NCBI RefSeq assembly: GCF_001584185.1
Contig: NZ_CP013234.1
Span: forward strand, 5,270,001-5,334,000
From: Collimonas pratensis
Lineage (GTDB): Bacteria; Pseudomonadota; Gammaproteobacteria; Burkholderiales; Burkholderiaceae_D
Direction: 5' to 3'
DNA length: 64,000 bases
Below are positions 18,699 to 30,048 of the stretch, in pieces (the stretch's first letter is position 1; every line of letters begins with the position of its first letter). The notes under the pieces were generated by a model. That model was not told the origin of the DNA and did not search any database. It worked only from the letters and a program-made list of their open reading frames with translations. The translations under genes were made by a program, and so were the position numbers.

Positions 18699-19601
18699 AT
18701 GGATCAACTGGCAGCGATGCGCGCTTTCCGGCGCGTGGTGGAAAACGGCAGCTTCACCGCCGCCGCCGCCGAACTCAACCAGTCGCACACCATCGTTTCA
18801 CGCCAGGTGCGGCAGCTGGAACTGCAGCTAGGCGCGCAGCTGCTGAACCGCACCACGCGCCGCTTCGCGCTGACCGAAGCCGGCCAGGAATATTATGAGC
18901 GCAGCCGCCTGATACTGGATCAGATCGACGACGCCAGCCAGGCGGTATCGGCGCACCAGACGAAGCCGTCCGGCACCTTGCGCATCAACGCCCCGATGGC
19001 CTTCGGCACGCTGGAGCTGGCGCAATGGCTGCCGCAGTTCATCCTCGCCAACCCGCAGCTGAAAGTCGACCTGGTCTGCAATGACCGCCTGGTCGATATC
19101 ATCGAAGAAGGCTTCGACGTCGCCTTGCGCCTGACCCGCGGCTTGCAGGACTCGACCCTGATCGCCAAGCGGCTGGCAAGCTGCGAAATACTCTTGGTCG
19201 CCGCGCCGGCATACCTGCAGCGACAAGGCGCGCCGCAACAGCCGGCCGACCTGGCGCAGCATAACTGTCTGACCTACACGCTGGCGCAAAAGCCCAACGA
19301 ATTCGAGTTCTACGCCGCCGATGGCAGCGAGCAGACGGTGACCGTGCGCGGCAATCTGCAAGCCAACACCGGCATTGCCTTGCGCTCGGCGGCACTGGCC
19401 GGACTGGGCATCGCCACCACCAGTTCTTTCATCGTGCATGAAGATCTGCGGCGCGGCGATCTGCAGCGGGTGCTGCCGGATTTCACGCTGAAACCACGCG
19501 ACCTGTATGCGATCTATCCGCAAAACCGGCACCTGTCGCCGAAGGTCAGGGCTTTTGTCGACTTTGCCGTGGCCTGGTATGGCACGCCGCGCTGGGATTA
19601 A
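18699..19601 (+). CDS. LysR-family transcriptional regulator
   Basis: DNA-binding regulator of 300 residues. An N-terminal winged helix-turn-helix (MDQLAAMRAFRRVVENGSF, then AAAELNQSHTIVSRQVRQLE) is followed by a LysR substrate-binding domain of the CrgA-like subgroup (LRINAPMAFGTLELAQWLP, DVALRLTRGLQDSTLIAKRL, GIATTSSFIVHEDLRRGDL). The start ATG 18699 is supported by GGAG 8 bases upstream. Such regulators usually control a divergent or adjacent gene; here the neighbours are the BMP protein (same strand, upstream) and a small membrane protein (convergent), so the target is unclear. Confidence 0.9.
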   Translation: MDQLAAMRAFRRVVENGSFTAAAAELNQSHTIVSRQVRQLELQLGAQLLNRTTRRFALTEAGQEYYERSRLILDQIDDASQAVSAHQTKPSGTLRINAPMAFGTLELAQWLPQFILANPQLKVDLVCNDRLVDIIEEGFDVALRLTRGLQDSTLIAKRLASCEILLVAAPAYLQRQGAPQQPADLAQHNCLTYTLAQKPNEFEFYAADGSEQTVTVRGNLQANTGIALRSAALAGLGIATTSSFIVHEDLRRGDLQRVLPDFTLKPRDLYAIYPQNRHLSPKVRAFVDFAVAWYGTPRWD

Positions 19602-19613
19602 GCCGATACTGCC

Positions 19614-19769
19614 TTAGTGAATACGGAAATGGCCGGTGCCGAATAAGCCGATCAGGCCGATGGCGATCAGGTAAAAAGCCACGATATAGTTCAACAGCTT
19701 AGGCGTCACCAGGATCAGGATACCGGCAATCAGGGAAACAATAGGTACGAGCGAAAAATGTATGTTCAT
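19614..19769 (-). CDS. DUF3096-like small membrane protein (51 aa)
   Basis: A 51-residue hydrophobic peptide starting at ATG 19769: MNIHFSLVPIVSLIAGILIL is its first half, followed by a second hydrophobic stretch YIVAFYLIAIGLIGLFG and a short polar tail GHFRIH. Two transmembrane helices joined by TPKLLN match the DUF3096 pattern as I recall it. Function unknown. The open frame extends much further upstream but overlaps the divergent ferredoxin gene, so the short version is preferred. Confidence 0.8.
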   Translation of the reverse strand: MNIHFSLVPIVSLIAGILILVTPKLLNYIVAFYLIAIGLIGLFGTGHFRIH

Positions 19770-19875
19770 GGACAGTCTTTTTTTATGATGGAAAATGCAA
19801 GCCATCGCGCGCCTGCAACTGGCCGGAGATTCTACAAGATCGCCGCCGTCATGCGCGGATTTTCCAGAGGGAATT

Positions 19876-20196
19876 ATGGGGAAGGAAAACATGGCGGCTG
19901 ACGACAGCGCATTCAGCGTCCGGATCGAACCGAAGGGATGGCTGTTCACTGCAGCCGGCGGTCTGTCGCTGCGCGAGGCCGCGCGCCAGTCGGGCATCGA
20001 TTTGCCGAGTTCATGCAGGAACGGCACATGCAGGACCTGCATGTGCCGCCTGCTCAGCGGACAGATACGCTACCAGATCGAGTGGCCAGGCCTGAGCAGC
20101 GATGAAAAGAAGGACGGCTACATCTTGCCCTGCGTCGCCCAGCCGCAATCAGACCTGGTGATCGAAGAACCGCGCGCTACGCGCCTGCCCGGGTAG
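19876..20196 (+). CDS. Small plant-type [2Fe-2S] ferredoxin-like protein
   Basis: A 106-residue protein with the Cys spacing of plant-type [2Fe-2S] ferredoxins: SCRNGTCRTCMC (C-x4-C-x2-C) and a distal ILPCVAQP. It begins MGKENMAADDSAF at ATG 19876, preceded by AGAGGGA. It consists only of the ferredoxin domain; no reductase or oxygenase domain is fused and none is adjacent, so its redox partner is unknown. It is divergent from the DUF3096 gene and convergent with the tautomerase gene, so it is probably transcribed alone. Confidence 0.85.
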   Translation: MGKENMAADDSAFSVRIEPKGWLFTAAGGLSLREAARQSGIDLPSSCRNGTCRTCMCRLLSGQIRYQIEWPGLSSDEKKDGYILPCVAQPQSDLVIEEPRATRLPG

Positions 20197-20204
20197 AGCG
20201 AGCT

Positions 20205-20621
20205 TCAGGCGGTGAGCGGATTCTGCAAACGCGCCACCACGGCCCGCTGCTGCTGCGTCAAGCCGCCAAAGCCGTAGGCGGCAGCGCGCACATCATGCAC
20301 ATGGACATAACTTTCATGATGCAGCTCACCCAGCAATGCGCCAATTTCCTTGAAGACAGCATCAATGTAATGCGCCTTTTCATTGGCGGTATTGGTTTCA
20401 TCGGTGATGCGGATATCCAGGAAGAAGCTGGTTTTCCTTTGCGCCGCCAGCGAGGGACCGCCGACAAACCAGTGCGCCGGGTCGACATGCGACACCGCAA
20501 TCGAGGTCAGTCCCGGATCCTTGTGCAGGATTTCCGCGGTCAGGCGCGACAGTGTGGCGGCCACCTTGGTGGAAACGGCGGTATCTGGGGTAGTGGATAG
20601 CAGTACAGTCAGTATGGGCAT
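20205..20621 (-). CDS. Tautomerase-superfamily protein
   Basis: A 138-residue protein starting MPILTVLLSTTPDTAVS at ATG 20621. Met removal would expose Pro at the N-terminus, the catalytic base of the 4-oxalocrotonate tautomerase/MIF superfamily. The length is about double a classic 4-OT monomer and fits the MIF/CHMI-size groups. Further stretches: TSFFLDIRITDETNTANEKAHY and SYVHVHDVRAAAYGFGGLTQ. Substrate unknown. It lies 72 bp downstream of the isochorismatase-like gene on the same strand and may be co-transcribed. Confidence 0.82.
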   Translation of the reverse strand: MPILTVLLSTTPDTAVSTKVAATLSRLTAEILHKDPGLTSIAVSHVDPAHWFVGGPSLAAQRKTSFFLDIRITDETNTANEKAHYIDAVFKEIGALLGELHHESYVHVHDVRAAAYGFGGLTQQQRAVVARLQNPLTA

Positions 20622-20693
20622 GATGTGCTTTCGTTGGTGTCTGGTGGGTAAATAAGCAAGCAGCGCTTGCTGCAACAAAGAGGCAAGTCTTTT

Positions 20694-21326
20694 CTACGCG
20701 ACCAGCTCCAGGATTTCACTGGTGCTGCGGATTTCAGCGATGGCATCCGACATGCCGGTCAGCACGGCGCGGTGCAAATCCTTGTGATTGACCGTGCCGC
20801 CGTCCCAGGCGTCGATGTCACGGGTAGCGCTGACATCGCTGCCGATGATGACCTGGTAGCCATTGGCAACGCCGTCGAAGGCGGTGGCGGAGATGCAGTT
20901 ATTGGTCATCAGGCCGCTCAGGATCAGCGTCTTGATGCCGCGCGCCTGCAGTTGCTGCTGCAGATCGGTACTGGCAAACGCGCTGGCGAAGGTCTTGCGG
21001 ATCGTGGCGTGGTGAGCGGCGCGCCGCACCTCGGGATGGAATTCCGCCATCACGGTGTTTTGCGTGAACAGAGGCCGCGTCGGCGCGCTCCATTGCTGGA
21101 TATGAAACACCGGCATGCCATGCTTGTCAGCCAGGGCGATCAGACGGTTGGCGTTGCGCACCACAGCCAGGCCGTCAGGAATCGGCAGCTTGCCTGTGAA
21201 ATACTCGTTCTGGATATCGATCACCACCAGCGCCGTTGTTGCCGGGTCAAGGCGGGTGCTGGCGCTGGCGCCGGCGATACTGCGGATGGTAGGGTTACGG
21301 CTCAGACTGTTGTTCGAGGCATTCAT
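20694..21326 (-). CDS. Isochorismatase-family cysteine hydrolase
   Basis: A 210-residue hydrolase from ATG 21326 (MNASNNSLSRN), with AGGAG 6 bases upstream. The catalytic Asp lies in TALVVIDIQNEYF, Lys in ATIRKTFASAF and the nucleophilic Cys in LSGLMTNNCISATAFDG, in the order usual for isochorismatase-like amidases. A final stretch DIDAWDGGTVNHKDLHRAVL completes the domain. Members act on isochorismate, nicotinamide, N-carbamoyl compounds and others; neighbours do not define the substrate here. Confidence 0.88.
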   Translation of the reverse strand: MNASNNSLSRNPTIRSIAGASASTRLDPATTALVVIDIQNEYFTGKLPIPDGLAVVRNANRLIALADKHGMPVFHIQQWSAPTRPLFTQNTVMAEFHPEVRRAAHHATIRKTFASAFASTDLQQQLQARGIKTLILSGLMTNNCISATAFDGVANGYQVIIGSDVSATRDIDAWDGGTVNHKDLHRAVLTGMSDAIAEIRSTSEILELVA

Positions 21327-21561
21327 GTGAGCTCCTGCTGGTGAGTTGGAGTACACAGCTTAAGTCTGCGGAGAGCAATAGGACAGCAGGCGGGCGACAC
21401 ATGATTTGTGCTGTTTCAGCACAAATGGAAGGTCAAATCCTCGCATCGGCACGGGCAACCATCGCTTACGATCATGAGAAGACCAAATTCGAACTATAAT
21501 CAGTCTTATATGCTTCAGCATCAACCCCGCAAGGAAAAGCAGCGTTCACTGGAGAACATCG

Positions 21562-21834
21562 ATGAAATTCTCAACCCAGGTCAAGCCGATCAGCTACCTC
21601 AAAAGCCATGCCGCCGAAATCGTCAAAGAGATTACCGACAGCCGCGAACCGATGCTCATCACTCAGAATGGGGAAGCCAAGCTGGTCGTGATGGACGTCC
21701 GTTCATATGAGGAATATGAAGAGACGCTGTCGATGCTGAAGATTCTTGCACTCGGAAACCGGGAAATCGAAGGTAAGCAATTCCGCTCGGCAGCGGATGT
21801 CTTTGCGGAACTGGACCGGGAAGACCGGCAATGA
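21562..21834 (+). CDS. Type II antitoxin, Phd/YefM family
   Basis: A 90-residue antitoxin starting MKFSTQVKPISYLKSHAAEI at ATG 21562, with GGAG 7 bases upstream. The Phd/YefM fold is recognisable from the N-terminal DNA-binding half and the stretch EPMLITQNGEAKLVVMDVRS. The C-terminal half (SMLKILALGNREIEGKQF) would wrap the toxin. Its last four bases overlap the toxin start (ATGA). It probably represses its own promoter; TATAAT at 21495-21500 is a possible -10. Confidence 0.92.
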   Translation: MKFSTQVKPISYLKSHAAEIVKEITDSREPMLITQNGEAKLVVMDVRSYEEYEETLSMLKILALGNREIEGKQFRSAADVFAELDREDRQ

Positions 21835-22157
21835 GCTTCCAGGTCGTCTTCCTCCATTCGGCCGAACAGGATTTGAAGGAATTAAAAAGCTACGTCATCA
21901 GGAATTTTGGCAAGAATACCTGGCAGCACAGCTATGACAAGCTCAGGGAAGCGGTAAACAACCTTCAGAAATTTCCGCTAGAAGGCAAAATTCCAGATGA
22001 AATCCAGCGCCTCAACCTGAGCCAGTATCGACAGGTGATCTCTGGCATGAACAGGATCATTTACGAAATTCGCCAAGAAACCATCTTTATCCATATCGTC
22101 TGCGATACGCGCAAGGATATGAGAACGCTGCTGACAACAAGATTACTTAGAATCTAG
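21831..22157 (+). CDS. Type II toxin, RelE/ParE family
   Basis: A 108-residue toxin starting MSFQVVFLHSAEQDLKELKSY. The RelE/ParE fold is suggested by the N-terminal helix pair, then KFPLEGKIPDEIQRLNLSQYRQVISG and the C-terminal strands RIIYEIRQETIFIHIVCDTRKDM. Start overlaps the antitoxin stop by 4 bases, giving coupled translation. Relatives either cleave ribosome-bound mRNA or poison gyrase; the sequence alone does not decide which. Confidence 0.9.
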   Translation: MSFQVVFLHSAEQDLKELKSYVIRNFGKNTWQHSYDKLREAVNNLQKFPLEGKIPDEIQRLNLSQYRQVISGMNRIIYEIRQETIFIHIVCDTRKDMRTLLTTRLLRI

Positions 22158-22188
22158 ATTTTCTGCCTTCAATGCATCGGCTTGCCAA

Positions 22189-22668
22189 TCAATCCCCCAA
22201 CGGCAAAGGACTCGACGGCTTGATCTCTTCCAGGCAAACCATGGAACGTACCCCCGCCACCCCCGGCACCTGCATCAGACGGTCCGTCAGGAAGGCCGAG
22301 AGCGACTTCAGGTCGCTGGCTGCGACCTTCAGCAGATAATCGAAATCGCCGGAGATCGTGTAGCACTCCAGGATCTCCGGAAACAGGCGGATCGCCTTTT
22401 CCAGCTTGCGCACCTGCTTGAACTGCTCGCGCGCAATATTCAGGTTGACGAAGGCCACCACGCCCAGGCCGATGGCCGCCGGCTCCACCTGCGCCGCATA
22501 GCCGCGGATGATGCCATCCTTCTCCAGCCGCTGGACCCGCCGGTAGCATTGCGGCGGCGACAGGTTCACCTGTTCGGACAGCTCCACGTTGGAGGCGCGG
22601 CCGTTGGCCTGCAGGGTGCGCAGCAGGATACGGTCATAGCGATCGAGTTTTTCCACCTTATTTTCCAT
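22189..22668 (-). CDS. Lrp/AsnC-family transcriptional regulator
   Basis: A 159-residue regulator from ATG 22668 (MENKVEKLDRYDRILL) with a strong GGAGG ribosome site; an open extension upstream is rejected. The N-terminal helix-turn-helix is ASNVELSEQVNLSPPQCYRRVQRLE. The C-terminal RAM/ligand domain contains ILECYTISGDFDYLLKVAASDL, the amino-acid-sensing turn. It is divergent from rocD and the guanidino-modifying enzyme gene, so it probably regulates them in response to ornithine, arginine or a related amino acid. Two dyads lie in the shared promoter region. Confidence 0.93.
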   Translation of the reverse strand: MENKVEKLDRYDRILLRTLQANGRASNVELSEQVNLSPPQCYRRVQRLEKDGIIRGYAAQVEPAAIGLGVVAFVNLNIAREQFKQVRKLEKAIRLFPEILECYTISGDFDYLLKVAASDLKSLSAFLTDRLMQVPGVAGVRSMVCLEEIKPSSPLPLGD

Positions 22669-22684
22669 GTCAGCCTCCAGATAT

Positions 22685-22697
22685 GCACGATTCGTGC
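22685..22697. promoter_or_regulatory. Probable Lrp-type operator 1 in lrp/rocD region
   Basis: GCACGA-T-TCGTGC, a perfect 13-bp palindrome, lies 17 bp upstream of the regulator start codon. The half-site GCAC/GTGC is shared with the second dyad at 22710-22733, and the two centres are about 30 bp apart, near three helical turns. That phasing suits an oligomeric Lrp-type regulator. Confidence 0.5.
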
Positions 22698-22709
22698 GTA
22701 TTACGTTCG

Positions 22710-22733
22710 ATTTGTGCTTCATTATGCACAAAT
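22710..22733. promoter_or_regulatory. Probable Lrp-type operator 2 in lrp/rocD region
   Basis: ATTTGTGC and GCACAAAT form perfect 8-bp arms separated by an 8-bp AT-rich spacer. AT-rich dyads of this size are typical Lrp/AsnC family sites. With the 22685 dyad it forms a pair on one DNA face between the divergent genes, suited to autoregulation and to activation of rocD. Confidence 0.5.
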
Positions 22734-22904
22734 ATTTCCCCTGCTTGTGATTATCATGTAGCCAGATGCAATACACCTATACAACAGCATTTTGCAGCTA
22801 CCTCTAAGCGTCTCAGCCAGCGTCCGCCAGCGGACAAAAAGTCAGCTGCCGGTCCGCCTCTGACCAGGCTAGGTTCTTAGAAGTGGCCTCACCAGGAGCA
22901 GACC

Positions 22905-24143
22905 ATGAAGAACCATGCAATTACTCTCGAAGACCGATACTGCGCGCACAACTATGAACCGCTGCCGGTAGTGCTCAGCAGCGGCAAGGGCATCTGGCTG
23001 TGGGATCAGGACGGCAAGCGTTACATGGACATGATGTCGGCCTATTCCGCCGTCAGCTTCGGCCATAGCCATCCGACCCTGGTCGGCGCCTTGACCAAAC
23101 AGGCAGCGCAACTGGCGATCGTCTCGCGCGCCTTCTACAGCGACCAGCTGGGCCCGTTCCTGCAACTGCTGTGCGAAATGACCGGCATGCCCAAGGCCTT
23201 GCCGATGAACAGCGGCGCCGAAGCTGTCGAAACCGCGATCAAGGCGGCCCGCAAATGGGGCCACAAGGTGAAAGGCATCGCCGAAAACACTGCTGAAATC
23301 ATCGTTTGCCACGGCAATTTTTCTGGCCGTACCACCACCATCGTCGGCTTCTCGTCGGAAGCGCAATACCGCGACGGCTTCGGGCCGTTTTCCGGCGGCT
23401 TCCCCAGCGTGCCGTTCGGCGACGCCGCCGCCATGGAAGCCGCGATTACGCCGCGCACTGCCGCCTTCCTGCTGGAGCCGATCCAGGGCGAAGCCGGCAT
23501 CATCGTGCCGCCCGACGGTTACTTGGCGAAATGCCGCGAAATCTGCGACCGCCACAACGTGCTGCTGATCTGCGACGAAGTCCAGACCGGCCTCGGCCGC
23601 ACCGGCCGCCTGCTGGCCAGCGACCATGACGGCGTCAAGCCGGATGGCCTGATCCTGGGCAAGGCGCTGGGCGGCGGCTTGCTGCCGGTGTCGGCCTTCC
23701 TGGCCCGGGAAGACCTGATGGCAGTATTTACACCCGGCGACCACGGCAGCACCTTTGGCGGCAATCCGCTGTCGGCGGCAGTCGGCCACGCCGCGCTGCG
23801 CCTGCTGCGCGAAGAAAAACTGGCGGAAAACGCTCAGCGCATGGGTGAGCGCCTGCTGAGCGGCCTGCGGGCGATCCAGCATCCGGCGATCCGCCAGATC
23901 CGCGGCAAAGGCCTGCTGATCGGCATGGATCTCGACCCAAGCTTCATTTCCGCACGTGAATTCTGCGAACGCCTGATGGAGCAAGGCATCTTGTCGAAAG
24001 ACACGCACGACACCGTGGTGCGCTTTGCGCCGCCGCTGATCATTACGGCCAACGACATCGATGCCGCGCTGGAAGCCATTCGCCACACATTTACCACCCT
24101 CGATACACCCGCAACTCACCTGACCGAAAGGAGCTACGCATGA
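22905..24143 (+). CDS. rocD: Ornithine--oxo-acid aminotransferase
   Basis: PLP enzyme that transfers the delta-amino group of ornithine to 2-oxoglutarate, giving glutamate semialdehyde. It has 412 residues from ATG 22905 with AGGAG upstream. Class III aminotransferase features: NSGAEAVETAIKAARKWG, PIQGEAGIIVPPDGYL, LLICDEVQTGLGRTG and the PLP Lys in LILGKALGGGLLPVSAF (about residue 253). The N-terminus (LEDRYCAHNYEPLPVVL) is typical of ornithine aminotransferase. The next gene overlaps its stop by 4 bases. It is divergent from an Lrp-type regulator. Confidence 0.95.
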   Translation: MKNHAITLEDRYCAHNYEPLPVVLSSGKGIWLWDQDGKRYMDMMSAYSAVSFGHSHPTLVGALTKQAAQLAIVSRAFYSDQLGPFLQLLCEMTGMPKALPMNSGAEAVETAIKAARKWGHKVKGIAENTAEIIVCHGNFSGRTTTIVGFSSEAQYRDGFGPFSGGFPSVPFGDAAAMEAAITPRTAAFLLEPIQGEAGIIVPPDGYLAKCREICDRHNVLLICDEVQTGLGRTGRLLASDHDGVKPDGLILGKALGGGLLPVSAFLAREDLMAVFTPGDHGSTFGGNPLSAAVGHAALRLLREEKLAENAQRMGERLLSGLRAIQHPAIRQIRGKGLLIGMDLDPSFISAREFCERLMEQGILSKDTHDTVVRFAPPLIITANDIDAALEAIRHTFTTLDTPATHLTERSYA

Positions 24144-25018
24144 CCAACCACCTGCTGGACCATACCGCGGAAGACACATTCTTGATGTGCGCTCCGGATC
24201 ATTTTGAAGTGTCTTATGTCATTAATCCGTGGATGGCTGGCAATATTGCGCATGGCAACCGTAGCGTCGCCATGGAGCAGTGGCTGGCATTGGTAGAGGC
24301 TATCGGCCAGGTCGCCAAGATCAAGATGATGCCGGCCATGCCGGGCGTGCCTGACCTGGTGTTCACGGCCAATGCCGGCGTCGTGCTGGGCAACAAGGTG
24401 GTGCTGTCGCGTTTCCGTCACGTTGAACGGCAGGCAGAAGAAGTCTATTTCGACGCCGCCTTCACCGCGCACGGTTTTGAAGTACTGACCCTGCCGCCGG
24501 AACTGCCTTTCGAAGGCGCCGGCGATGCGCTGATGGACCGCAGCGAAAATCTGCTGTGGTTCGGCCACGGCCACCGTTCGGATATCGCCTGCGCCACCCG
24601 CCTGTCGGAATTGCTGGAGATCGAAGTGCAGCCGCTGAAACTGGTGGATGCCCGCTTCTATCACCTGGATACCTGCTTCTGCCCGCTGGCCGGAGGCTAC
24701 GTGATGTATTTCCCGGAAGCATTCGATGCTGCTTCACAAGCAGAAATCACGGCCCGCGTTCCTGCCGACAAGCGCATTATCGTCAGCAGCGAAGATGCCC
24801 TGCATTTTGCTTGCAACACCGTCAACTCCGGTCGCCACATCTTCCTGAACCAGGCTTCGGATGCCCTGGTGGCTCAGCTGCAGGCGCACGGCTTCGTTGT
24901 CCATCAGACAGCATTGACCGAATTCCTGAAAGCTGGCGGCGCGGCGAAATGCCTGACCCTGAAGCTGAATGAACCACATCAAAGCGCTGCCCAGGCAGCC
25001 CGGCAGGAAGCGGCTTAG
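24140..25018 (+). CDS. Guanidino-group-modifying enzyme (dimethylargininase / arginine dihydrolase-like)
   Basis: A 292-residue member of the amidinotransferase/arginine deiminase superfamily. Visible family features: N-terminal VSYVINPWM, VPDLVFTANAGVV (Asp-Asn substrate loop), the His in ARFYHLDTCF, FEGAGDAL, and a C-terminal Cys in GGAAKCLTLKLNEP, the usual nucleophile. It is translationally coupled to rocD. General annotation would be N,N-dimethylarginine dimethylaminohydrolase. Because the partner consumes ornithine, an enzyme giving ornithine directly from arginine (an arginine dihydrolase like cyanobacterial ArgZ) makes better pathway sense. The activity is not settled by sequence reading. 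Confidence 0.8.
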   Translation: MTNHLLDHTAEDTFLMCAPDHFEVSYVINPWMAGNIAHGNRSVAMEQWLALVEAIGQVAKIKMMPAMPGVPDLVFTANAGVVLGNKVVLSRFRHVERQAEEVYFDAAFTAHGFEVLTLPPELPFEGAGDALMDRSENLLWFGHGHRSDIACATRLSELLEIEVQPLKLVDARFYHLDTCFCPLAGGYVMYFPEAFDAASQAEITARVPADKRIIVSSEDALHFACNTVNSGRHIFLNQASDALVAQLQAHGFVVHQTALTEFLKAGGAAKCLTLKLNEPHQSAAQAARQEAA

Positions 25019-25104
25019 TCATCAACGGTTCAGCGGTTGAACGCTTATTGAAAATGCGCAAGCCATTGATTTAACGTATAATTTCCAGCATTGCCATTGC
25101 AAAC

Positions 25105-25133
25105 AACCCGGCGCTTCGGCGACCGGGTTTTTT
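25105..25133 (+). terminator. Rho-independent terminator in the metH leader region
   Basis: AACCCGG-CGC-TTCG-GCG-A-CCGGGTT followed by a T-run (25128-25133) is a strong hairpin with a TTCG tetraloop. It lies 87 bases after the guanidino-enzyme stop and only 26 bases before the metH ATG. It could end the rocD operon. A TATAAT at 25077-25082 lies upstream of it, so it may instead act on the metH transcript. Confidence 0.85.
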
Positions 25134-25159
25134 GCGTCCTTACTGATTAGAGTACGCTA

Positions 25160-28921
<3,762 letters not shown>

Positions 28922-28933
28922 AGGCAAAAAGAC

Positions 28934-28978
28934 AAAAGGGAGCGTAGGAGTGTCGTATGGCAGACGCTCCCTTTTTTT
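28934..28978 (+). terminator. Rho-independent terminator after metH
   Basis: AAAGGGAGCGT pairs with ACGCTCCCTTT across an 18-base loop, followed by TTTT. It lies 13 bases after the metH stop and just before the SGNH hydrolase gene. Confidence 0.88.
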
Positions 28979-29004
28979 ATCTGCTAAGCTGAAATTGTAT
29001 TGCA

Positions 29005-29970
29005 ATGGAAGAACTCAACGCGCCGGACAAGGTCCAACGCTTGAATAATCTAATTGCAGATGAGGAGCTTGGCATGCGTCAAAGCCTGGTGTTGAAACAG
29101 CAATTACAGGAATCCATCGACTCGGAAATCGCCCAGCGCTCGCAGCAGCATCGCGCCAAGATGGCCATCCTGCGCAACCGCGACGTGCATCTGCGTGCCA
29201 ATGGCGGCGCCGTGCCGCCCAAGCCGCTGCTATTGCTGGCCCATGGCGATTCGTGGTTCGACTATCCCCTCAACGGCAATGCGCTGGCCTTGCACAGCAC
29301 CGACATCATCGCTCAGCTGGAAAACATGGGCACGGCCCATCCGGTGATCATGAACCTGTCGCACTACGGCGATTCCAGTTCCGATGAAATGGCTTTGCCC
29401 AAGCAGCAGCGCCTGATCGCCTGCCTGCAGGATGCCACCAACTGGGTCAACGGCAAGCCCGACGCCATCCTGTTTTCCGGCGGCGGCAACGATATCGCCG
29501 GCGACAAATTCTGTATTTTCCTGGATGACGCCGGCACCGGCGGCAGTGGCCTTGACCGTCAACGTTTCCCCAGGCTGCTGGCCATGATCGAAGCGTCTTA
29601 TCTCGACCTGTTTGCATTGCGCGACAAGTACGCGCCAGGCGTACCGATTTTCGGTCATTGCTACGACTTCGCCATTCCCAACGGCGTCCATCCCTCATGC
29701 GCCGGCCCTTGGCTGCTGCCGTCGCTGACCTTCGGCGGCTGGACTGCCGACCAGGGCAGCGCGATCGTGCACCAGGCGCTGACGGCCTTCGCCGCCACCT
29801 TGCGCGCACTGGCGGCGGTCCCCGCCAACAATTTCATCCTGGTCGAAACCCAGGGCACGCTGGCCAGCAGCGACTGGGCCAACGAGCTGCATCCCTATCC
29901 GGACGGCTTCAAGAAAATCGCCGCCCGCTTTGTCAGCGCACTGGGGCTGCGCTTTCCGGGACATATTTGA
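29005..29970 (+). CDS. SGNH/GDSL-type hydrolase, uncharacterised
   Basis: A 321-residue protein with the SGNH-hydrolase blocks: block I LLAHGDSWFDYP (catalytic Ser in GDS), a Gly-containing region LSHYGDSSSDEM, block III FSGGGNDIAG (Asn), and a C-terminal block V-like NELHPYPDGFKKIA with a His close to the usual Asp-x-x-His position. The first 70 residues are a charged helix (VQRLNNLIADEELGMRQSL) without a signal peptide, so the protein is probably cytoplasmic. Substrate unknown. It is followed 78 bp downstream by a papain-like gene. Confidence 0.75.
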   Translation: MEELNAPDKVQRLNNLIADEELGMRQSLVLKQQLQESIDSEIAQRSQQHRAKMAILRNRDVHLRANGGAVPPKPLLLLAHGDSWFDYPLNGNALALHSTDIIAQLENMGTAHPVIMNLSHYGDSSSDEMALPKQQRLIACLQDATNWVNGKPDAILFSGGGNDIAGDKFCIFLDDAGTGGSGLDRQRFPRLLAMIEASYLDLFALRDKYAPGVPIFGHCYDFAIPNGVHPSCAGPWLLPSLTFGGWTADQGSAIVHQALTAFAATLRALAAVPANNFILVETQGTLASSDWANELHPYPDGFKKIAARFVSALGLRFPGHI

Positions 29971-30048
29971 GCAAGCAATCCGCCATCGCAACCGTCGGCT
30001 AGCGAAGGTCCCTCTGACAGCCGATCTTATCCTTTAGGAATACGCCTT

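Noticed and set aside
22869..24179. 436-codon antisense frame across rocD
   Set aside because: Spans the start and stop of rocD on the other strand with His/Gln/Arg-rich low-complexity content; rocD itself is complete.
25019..25159. Cobalamin riboswitch upstream of metH
   Set aside because: The gap is only 141 bp and lacks a B12-box-like stretch; only a terminator and a TATAAT are visible.
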